Assembly (NCBI GenBank): GCA_023362775.1
Contig: JALMGJ010000004.1
Span: forward strand, 49,842,298 to 49,906,297
DNA length: 64,000 bases
Source: Charina bottae
Lineage: Eukaryota; Chordata; Lepidosauria; Squamata; Charinaidae
Direction: 5' to 3'
Part shown: positions 56,527 to 64,000 of the stretch, piece by piece
Position numbering within the stretch: the first letter of the stretch is position 1
Layout: each line of letters begins with the position of its first letter
Notes under the pieces: generated by a model
Seen by the model: the letters and a program-made list of their open reading frames with translations, nothing else
Told to the model about the DNA's origin: nothing
The model's database searches: none
Position numbers and translations under genes: made by a program

Positions 56527-56816
56527 CAGAGCTTTCCAAACTCTGTGTTGGGACACATTAGTGTGTTGGCTGAAGTGTCTGGGTGTGTCGCGGCGGCTGC
56601 TGCCTCCAAACCTTGCCAGGATTCCACGCAGGTCCTAGTGCCTGCCTTGTGCCTTGCTGCCTCCAAACCTACTGTGATTCTGCGCAAGTCCTAGTGCCTG
56701 CCTTGTGCCCTGCTGTAAGAGTGTGTCGTGAAATGATGCCCTGCTGTAAGAGTGTGTCACGAAATGATGCATGTCTAAAAAGTGTATCACCAACATGAAA
56801 AGTTTGGAAAGCTGTG
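56527..56816 (+). mobile_element. short hAT element, copy H, second subfamily
   Basis: Left end CAGAGCTTTCCAAACTC, right end AGTTTGGAAAGCTGTG; perfect duplication cagtagaa (56,519-56,526, 56,817-56,824), central TA. The interior is the reverse complement of copy E, with two internal duplications: a roughly 57-bp unit containing GTCCTAGTGCCTGCCTTGTG and a roughly 32-bp unit containing CCCTGCTGTAAGAGTGTGTC. Confidence 0.9.
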
Positions 56817-56829
56817 CAGTAGAATAAGA

Positions 56830-57410
56830 ATAGGCTCTATCATGTCTATCAGTGTGCCTCTAGAACCTTTCTTAGTGCCTACTCCCTACCCCATCTGAAA
56901 TTATTTTTAATTTTTTTAGTTAAAAATAAGTAACTACCAACTTCTATTATCATAATTATTTACAAAATTTGTCTAGACCTCCCATGAATCCCATAGAAAA
57001 TAAAATTGTTGGTTGCAAATTATTCTCTGTTTGGAAGAGTGCTGCCCCCCACCCCCCAGAAGAAAAGGCAAAGAAAAGTTAAGTGTCATACAGAATATTT
57101 TTTGGGAATGTACAAGTAGCAGAAAGCAGTAATAAATGGATGTTAAGCTTTTACCATTTCCACTATAGTTGTAAGATATCAATGAGCAAAAAAGGGTCAT
57201 ATATGTCACTTGGAAATAATAATGAAATTTTAACTTAAAATTTTTAAATGCTCCCTGTTAATTCATTTTTTGCTTGAGGGACTAGTTAAAGCAGATTGTG
57301 AACACATTTGATACTAAAATAATCATGTACCACAGAGCAGATATTTGTAAGGTATGGTGTATAGAAGAAATTACATTGTTCTAGTCATTATATCCTAATC
57401 ACATGACTCA
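56830..57410. other. AT-rich DNA, nothing recognised
   Basis: No repeat or exon is identified. Confidence 0.45.
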
Positions 57411-57414
57411 TGTA

Positions 57415-57990
57415 CCTATCACCACTTGTCTGGACTGCTACAGTGTGGCTTACATACGGCTGCCTTTGAAGACCACTTGGAAACTGCAGTTGATCCAAAT
57501 TGTGGAAGCTCATATCCTGATTAATCAGAGCCATCACAGTTGCATTACCGCTGTTTTGTAGTCACTGCATTGGATGCCAGAATGTTTCCGGTTCAATTTG
57601 AAGTGCTGGTTTTAATGTATAAAGCTATTTGTGGCTTTGCACCTAGGTACAGTATGTATAGGACTGCCTTCTCCATGTAGAAGATCCAAGATGTACATCC
57701 TGTTGACATCTTCTGATGGATCCTCAGGCCAATGAGGTCAAAGGGTAAAGGTTCTCAGGCAGTGCTTTTCAGTTGTGGCCTCCATATCCTGGACCAACTT
57801 CCCTCTTAATGTTAGGCTGTCTGGAAGACTGAGATGTTCTTGAAGACACTTGGGAGTAAAATTTCACCTTTGTACTTATTTTTACTAATGTATTTTGCAA
57901 TTGATGATTCTCTTCTGATAATTTATGCTTTTATGTTGTAGACTGGCTGGAGTCACTGACATCCAGCCATATAAAAATCCAATCAATCAA
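57415..57990 (+). mobile_element. old CR1/L2-type LINE 3' region
   Basis: The translation preserves ...YIRLPLKTTWKLQLIQ and LHWMPECFRFNLKCWF, diverged forms of YxGLPLxxxRKLQLVQN and HWLPVxFRxQFKVLV seen at 32.9 kb. It ends in CATATAAAAATCCAATCAATC with an (AATC)n tail. Many stops. This is the oldest member of the group in the window. Confidence 0.7.
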
Positions 57991-57999
57991 TCAATAGCC

Positions 58000-58425
58000 G
58001 TATTTTCTCAATGTTACCTGTAAACTATAAGGGAATTAAATATGTGCATTTGTGGGATTTCATAGCTTCTGAAGTTTTTTCTTTTTGAATATTCTAGCTT
58101 GCCATGGAAATAGAAGAAACATTCCTGAACGATTTCACTGTTTCTTGTTTTGTTTCTTTCCCTCTTAAAGAACAAAAGGGAATGTATGAAGTAGTGTATG
58201 GAAATGGTTTAAACAAGGATGGCTTGCAAAGATAAAAAGGGGTGGAGAGGTGTGGTGAATGATATTGGTGTAATTTTACCCACGTTTTCTTTTCTTTTTC
58301 TTATCTCATGCTTTTGTTTTACATACTATGTTTTCTTTTCTGTGCTCTATGTAACATTGCTTTCCTCAAAAGGAAATAATGTGATGAGTATGTATGTTCT
58401 TTCTAGTTCTTGTGAATTCAGACAC
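58000..58425. other. nothing recognised
   Basis: AT- and T-rich sequence preceding a candidate exon. Confidence 0.4.
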
Positions 58426-58432
58426 TATTCCT

Positions 58433-58633
58433 AAATACAGAAACCTGCAAGACACTGTTGTAGTGCATTCCCATGCCTTAGTAAAAGAAACCCTAGTTCA
58501 AAGATACATTCAGCTTTCAAACAGGAGCCTTATAATACAAGATTTTTCATGGAATTTCAAGGAAGATATAACTAATCCATCTTTACTTTCACTCTTTGAA
58601 AAGCAGAGTCTCAGGTTTCGAGCTGACTGCTGA
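58433..58633 (+). CDS. weak candidate terminal exon
   Basis: One frame is open for about 67 codons to a TGA at 58,631-58,633. It reads SDTIPKYRNLQDTVVVHSHA, then IQLSNRSLIIQDFSWNFKED. A pyrimidine-rich tract ending TTGTGAATTCAG lies at 58,420-58,431 and could be an acceptor. I recognise no family. Chance open frames of this length do occur in non-coding DNA, so confidence is low. It is about 350 bp from another weak candidate at 58,976-59,158 on the same strand. Confidence 0.2.
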   Translation, partial: KYRNLQDTVVVHSHALVKETLVQRYIQLSNRSLIIQDFSWNFKEDITNPSLLSLFEKQSLRFRADC

Positions 58634-58975
58634 CCCTCAATTTAAGTATTTTATTGCTTAACCAGGAAGAAGAGGGGCAAAGTATTCTTTTTATTTTCAT
58701 ATGAACTAACTCATATAGTACATGGAAGGATGGCTTTTTACAATATCATTCAGCAGTTCCTCTTTCAACCTTAAACCTTAAATGTTAGATTTACTCTAAC
58801 ATTCTTACCAACTATAATTAGCATTATAGACCTAACATTTTATAGATTGCTCTAAACACATTCTACCAGGCTGGAATTCCCTAACATTTTATGTTTCAGC
58901 CGTCATACATATCACTTCCAAGCTGTTTTTAATCATCCCAATCCATTAAGTTTATTTGTGTTTTTAAACATTTGA

Positions 58976-59158
58976 TTTTTTAAGAAACTGTTTCTGGATA
59001 GGACAGTAGGAAGTAGCACAGAAGAACTTCAAGAGTACGAACCATGTTTTGCTTTCGGTTACATCCAGAGATTTAAAACCGTTGTAGATCAGAACCAATC
59101 GGTGGCCAATAGTGATGAATACCTGCAAGTAGTTCAGCAATATTTGGAAGCTCACTAG
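58976..59158 (+). CDS. weak candidate terminal exon, 60 codons
   Basis: The frame is open from 58,976 to TAG at 59,156-59,158 and reads TEELQEYEPCFAFGYIQRFK, then DQNQSVANSDEYLQVVQQYL. The residue mix (charged, few Leu/Ser/Ile runs) is more protein-like than the AT-rich background. Possible acceptors are TTTCTGGATAG (about 59,000) and GTAGCACAG (about 59,021). No family is recognised, and the opposite strand is equally open (58,964-59,155), which weakens the case. Confidence 0.25.
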   Translation, partial: FFKKLFLDRTVGSSTEELQEYEPCFAFGYIQRFKTVVDQNQSVANSDEYLQVVQQYLEAH

Positions 59159-59399
59159 TTTCTACTCCTTCCATAAGTAAAGTCTATATAAATTATAACA
59201 TAATGCCTTTACCTTGTACTAATAATGGATGCATCAAAGGCCAGGTGGATTACATTAATTTAAGTGAGGGTTTCTTAAGGAAGCAATTAATCATATGCCT
59301 ATAAATAGCAATTAATTTACCCTAGGATTTGGATTTACCTGGTTCCCTTGAAGAACTGAAGTTATTATTGATAGGATGTATGCTGGCTTATAGGGAAAA

Positions 59400-60060
59400 A
59401 TCAAGGCTTGAGAGTAAACAGACAGAGTGCAGCTTGTAAAAGCTATAAAATCTTTACTTGTGATAAAAGCAAAGTTGAATATACATGGTACAGCATTGCA
59501 AAAGGAAAAACATACTTACAAGCAGAGTTTCGTGTATTGTTTCCATTGACAGACATGAAGGGGCTCATGCCATGGCCTACACACACAGCCACGCATAGCT
59601 ACGCACTTCCCAGTCTTCAGAAGTAGAACACACACACGAACATGGCTAAAAGACCGGACAGAAGTCAAGAAGCATAAAACACCATTTTGCATGGTTAGAT
59701 ATTCAGTTCTTCCAGCTTTCTGATTGGCTGGAAGTTAGGTGTGACACACACCAGGCCTAAAGCTAGGTGTGACACACACCAGGCCTAAAGCATAGGCCAT
59801 AGCACATAGCATGACCTGCTATTGGGTGGCAGTGCTGCATCTAAGCAAGCATGTGATCCCCCCCTCCCTTGCTCTACACAGAGCAAGGCTTCCCACAGAA
59901 GCATCATGGCAAACTGTTCCCATGGGAAGGTTTAGAGACTAGACGTAAACAATACATCACATGGTACCTTCTAGCTTCATATCTAAAGAAGATTTAAGCA
60001 AAGCCATTCAAAGCTATGGGAAGGCTTTGTTGTTATCTGGCCACCTGGCATCACGTCATC
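59400..60060 (-). other. possible LTR or other retroelement remnant, unassigned
   Basis: The base composition differs from its surroundings, and the minus strand has CAAGTAAAGATTTTATAGC, reminiscent of a polyadenylation region. A 28-bp unit (TTAGGTGTGACACACACCAG) is duplicated at 59,734-59,789. No TG...CA ends, target duplication or coding sequence could be fixed. Confidence 0.25.
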
Positions 60061-60069
60061 ATGAGAAAG

Positions 60070-61090
60070 CTGTGCTTTGTATAGAAAACAATTTGCTAAT
60101 TTCATACAAGAAATCTGACAATTATAGCATATAATGAATCATTTATTAACAACTGCTTGATCTTTTACAATTTCATTTTGAGACTTTCTGTAATCTTTAT
60201 CAGTAATTAGCTATATACTCAATCCTTTTCTACCCCAAAAAAGTATGAAAATCAGCATATAAAAGTTTTAAAATTAGCAAACTATACACTAACCAGCAAC
60301 GAAATAAATAGCAAGAGTTTTTTTAGTTTAAAAGAGAAGATTGTTAAAACTTACTTAAAATCACAGTAACAATGGGACAGTGTATATAAAAAGCTTTTAA
60401 GAATACAATTGAATAAATTGAAATAATAAATAAATAAATAAATGTATTCAGAAATAATTCCAGACGTGTTCAACAGATTTTGATCACACATAAATACATC
60501 ATGGCAGTGCAATCCTAGTGTGCTCAAATGTAAGTTAAGTCCTACAGTGCATTTAGAAAAATAATTTGTATCTGAGAAGGCTCCACTGAATTTACTGGAA
60601 TAATCTCTAAATACTGGAAGTAAGGAATTTTTTTGTAAACGTCTCTGTGAACCAAACAATATTGTCTTCCAGTTCATTAATGTGTTTATAAGAGAAATGT
60701 ATCTTACAAACAAGGCATTTCCACTGAAAGAATTTGATTTATACAACAATTTAATAGTGCTATTCCATTATATTAAAATGAGAGAGAAAAAGGGTTGTAG
60801 GTGGAGAGTCTTAGAAAAATATATACTGGCTTGTAGTAATATTTTTCTCTTTCCAAATCATAGTGTAAAATCATACAAATATTATTTTGGGTATAACCAA
60901 TGCTAGAAAATAAACAAGTTTAGCAAACTTGAGTAACTATTTAAAATATAAAATTTACTTCTATAAGCATTAGTACTCAGTTCTGTCAAATACCATTAAA
61001 AAGTTTTAAAAGAATGTTTGAAAAAATCTCCAATTTGTTGTTCAGCAATAATTTTAGCATATACTTCTTTCTAGTATAATTGTTCTGTTA
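60070..61090. other. AT-rich DNA, nothing firm
   Basis: Only the small old repeat at 60,505-60,556 and an (AAAT)n run at about 60,425-60,443. Confidence 0.4.
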
Positions 61091-61098
61091 CTATAGAT

Positions 61099-61289
61099 CA
61101 GGGCTTTCCAAACTGTGTGTCGCGACACAGTACTGTGTCACCTTGGGGAACCAAGTGTGTCACGCGACAACCCAGAAGCGCTGATGGCGCACCGCTGCAG
61201 CGCACAGCAGCAGCAGGCCATCAGCGCTTCCGGGTTTTTGCGCGCCGGCTGTTGGTGTGTCACCAATGGCAAAAGTTTGGAAAGCCCTG
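61099..61289 (+). mobile_element. short hAT element, copy I
   Basis: Left end CAGGGCTTTCCAAACTG, right end GTTTGGAAAGCCCTG; perfect duplication ctatagat (61,091-61,098, 61,290-61,297), central TA. It has TGTGTCGCGACACA on the left and one GGAAGCGCTG ... CAGCGCTTCC hairpin. It is shorter than copies D, G and J. Confidence 0.95.
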
Positions 61290-61430
61290 CTATAGATTGT
61301 ATAACAGTAAAACCAAGATAATTAAAAAATCTACAGATTATTTAATTAAAAACTATAGAAGAGATTTAGAATGCTTATTCAGTTAGAACTGCATAGGGGT
61401 GCAAGACTTACACCACAGGTTGTTTTAGAA

Positions 61431-61701
61431 CAGGGCTTTCCAAAGTTTTCCCACGGCGACACACCAACCGCCATTGGTGTGTCACCGCGGGAAAACCCGG
61501 AAGTGCCACCGTTGTGGCAGCGCGCAAAAACCCGGAAGCGCTGCTGCTGCTTTCAGGTTTTTGCGCGCCGCCATTGGTGTGTCGCCGCGGGAAAACCCGG
61601 AAGCGCTGATCATCATTAGCGCTTCCGGGTTGTGTGGCAACACACCAGACTGTGTGTGGCAACACACTTTTGTGTCGCAACACACAGTTTGGAAAGCTCT
61701 G
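61431..61701 (-). mobile_element. short hAT element, copy J
   Basis: Left end CAGGGCTTTCCAAAG, right end AGTTTGGAAAGCTCTG; perfect duplication ttttagaa (61,423-61,430, 61,702-61,709), central TA. It is near-identical in structure to copy G and lies only 142 bp from copy I, in the opposite orientation. Confidence 0.95.
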
Positions 61702-61709
61702 TTTTAGAA

Positions 61710-64000
61710 AGATCATCCATGACAAACTGTTTGAATTCTTTTAAAGTAGTAACTTCATTTTCCACACACAAAAGACTGTCCATTCAGCACCAGTAAAAGT
61801 AGATTCCCACATAAAATGCTGCTTTCTGAGGAGAAACACCTAACCATCATCACATGGACATGGACATAAATTCTACTAATATCCAGTTAAGTTCTATTTC
61901 TATATGTATATAAGGCTATAAAAACTGGAGGACACACCTATATTCGAATTGGTAGTCACATATTCATACATTCCCCCATGATTCTAGTGAAAATTCCTTG
62001 AAGGGCCTGATTAGAGAAATAAATTTATTTTCAGTTTGAGCTTGGAAAAATAATACTATTATTAGATGTCAACAAGCCCTTCAGCACATAAATAGATTGA
62101 ATTCATATATCATACTTTCACATATCACACTAAGATTGTTTCATGTTGGTTTAGTTTGTTGCATGTAGCTATCATGGTTCATAAATAATGGCTTCCCTTT
62201 ATACAATATTGTATGAACTCAGCGATAGACTGAATTTCATTTAGCACTTCCAAGTAATTCTGAAATAGCCCTGAGTAATCATACTGAATGCAGATGGCAA
62301 CTTTCTTATTCATGATTTGGAATAATGGTTTCATTATTTGGAATGACTGTGTTTTTCCAGGATAACTCTAGATTTTCTCTTGTTATATTTTGTTACTTAA
62401 ATAAAGAAGCTTACAACTACAGCTTTGGATACTGTAATTCATTTACTTTGTAAATAAGATAACTCGGGAAATTCCCAGTTAAATAGAAATATTTATTCAA
62501 TTTATTACCTGCTGCAATCAAGAGATTCCTGGCAAGTTTCAATCACGCTACTAGTCCATGGCACAAATACATATTAAATATGCCTATATAAGTATAGGTT
62601 CATACTCATAGCAGATATATCTGGAAGCAATATAAATAATAGAGTTTTCATAATGTTTGTAATCCTAAAAGGAAAGAATATTTGAATTCCTTTTGTGTAT
62701 GTGTATATTTTGAAGCCACATATAATTAATGTAAGCATATACAGTATCTAAAGCAAACAATTCCATCCTTTTGAACCATCTCAACTATCTGTTTAGCAGG
62801 TCTTATCCATAATTTTGGTTTGATTAATAATTCATTTTGTCTATTTTTAAATATATAATATATCCGTTAGGACAAGCACTGCTTCAATGAAAAATATTTT
62901 TGAGATACGAAGGCTGTTAGCATTTTGCTTCTATTAAGTAAGATAGTTCTTACTGTTATCCAGGGCAAAAATAAAAGTGTTCTGAAGGGAAAAGAAGGAT
63001 AATGCAAAATATGAAACTGGTGTCTAATACAACAAACCATGATAGCATTTGCAGTTGAGAGAATATAATCTACCTTTTTAGAAAAAAAATATATGAAGTT
63101 GCTGATTGTTTTTACAGAAAACAGTGCCACATGCTGGCAAAATAGAGAAATTAAAATACATTCAAAATATTCAGTTATCAATTGTGCCCTAGTAAATCAT
63201 ATTTTAACAAGAAATATTTATAATAAATGTCAGCTCTAAATCAATAACCATAAGGTTTTACTTGAAATTTAAGGAACCCACAATTCTTAATAACTAGAAC
63301 AGCATAATAGAAGGGGGGAAAACAGCACCTGTGGCATGATTCATGTACACTACACATTTAGTTTTAAAAAATAATCATGATTTAAGTAAGCTTGGTTATA
63401 CAAATTAATTTATTACCAGAAATGGAAGTGACCAAATGCTAAGGAGAATAAGGATTTTATGTATTCCTAAATGAACAGAATAAAGGATTGTAGCAGATAT
63501 ATTGTCTTTTCATTCTGCACAACAGCTGGAGCTTCTAAAAATACAGCTATTTGTTGTACAGTACAGTTGCTTCTGCTCCAAGTTGTATATAAAGAAAGTG
63601 TGGTTTCTTACTTCTTATTCTCCCTTTTCTTGCCTCCCTTTTCTTTGATCTTTTTGTATTCTTAACTTTCACATACTGTATATCTGGACTTTATCTTAAA
63701 ATGAGCTATAATTGTAAAAGAATGATGAAAGGACTGACAAAAAAAGAGACTAATTGTTACAACTTATTCTATTTCATAAAATGTTCAGGGTTTTACTGCT
63801 TAATAACACTGAGTTGGCTTGCCAAGATAATACACCATTTGAAAATGTAAAAGAGCACATGCACCACAGATGGAAATGTAAAAGAGCACATGCACCACAG
63901 AGCTTCAATCGCACCATCACAGCTGCCATCTTGGCTTTGTTGACCACCTTAAGGACATCCCTGTAAAAGAGCAAGCAGTTAGACTGTATCCTTTTATTAC
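61710..64000. other. AT-rich DNA, nothing firm
   Basis: A 31-bp unit (GTAAAAGAGCACATGCACCA) is tandemly duplicated at 63,842-63,903. No gene or named transposon is identified. Confidence 0.45.

Noticed and set aside
59400..60060. Solo LTR
   Set aside because: No TG/CA ends, no target duplication and no polyadenylation signal at a convincing position; listed only as an unassigned remnant.

Overview
This is nuclear DNA from a vertebrate, most likely a squamate reptile (lizard or snake). It is AT-rich, has no operon-like gene packing, and carries a squamate-type mix of transposable elements: L1, BovB, CR1/L2-type LINEs, a Penelope-like element with a GIY-YIG domain, tRNA-derived SINEs, and many short hAT transposons. 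I read the clade from these repeat families, not from a recognised gene. No complete conserved host gene is visible. The only host-gene candidates are three open stretches next to plausible splice sites (29,277-29,535; 58,433-58,633; 58,976-59,158) and a CpG island with a promoter-like core (about 52,990-54,670).

Layout. 1-4.2 kb: AT-rich DNA with three short hAT elements. 4.2-6.1 kb: 5'-truncated L1. 6.2-9.8 kb: two tRNA-SINEs and a BovB tip. 9.9-12.2 kb: a Penelope-like element arranged as a head-to-head inverted pair, between a 120-bp direct repeat and two foldbacks. 13.6-18.2 kb: a longer L1 with ORF1 and ORF2 remnants, patched with an antisense piece of another LINE and interrupted by a hAT element. 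18.2-20.5 kb: CR1/L2-type fragments. 22.0-23.8 kb: a decayed LINE of another clade. 30.4-30.8 kb: a double foldback in which one 118-bp loop sits in two different hairpins. 32.6-33.5 kb: CR1/L2-type LINE 3' end. 35-37.2 kb: a mosaic of LINE fragments, SINEs and a truncated hAT. 37.7-38.8 kb: BovB interrupted by a TA-flanked MITE. 40.2-41.6 kb: a 1.4-kb GC-rich hAT element built of 38-bp and 202-bp tandem repeats. 48.3-50.0 kb: a fairly young LINE with a 398-codon open frame. 51.7-52.2 kb: nested palindromes with microsatellite loops. 53-54.7 kb: CpG island. 55-64 kb: more hAT elements, an old LINE and AT-rich DNA.

Main themes. (1) One short hAT family, with ends like CAGGGCTTTCCAAA, has ten copies here. 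Nine have perfect 8-bp target duplications, and every one, like that of the large GC-rich hAT element, has TA at its centre (nnnTAnnn, the Buster-type hAT rule). (2) Foldback (inverted) duplications recur: the Penelope pair, 9.95 kb, 11.84 kb, 30.4 kb, 39.2 kb, 51.7 kb and 52.04 kb. (3) The Penelope-like element carries a hammerhead-ribozyme-like core in both arms. Nothing here is a co-ordinated gene system; the interest lies in transposon history and unusual DNA rearrangements.
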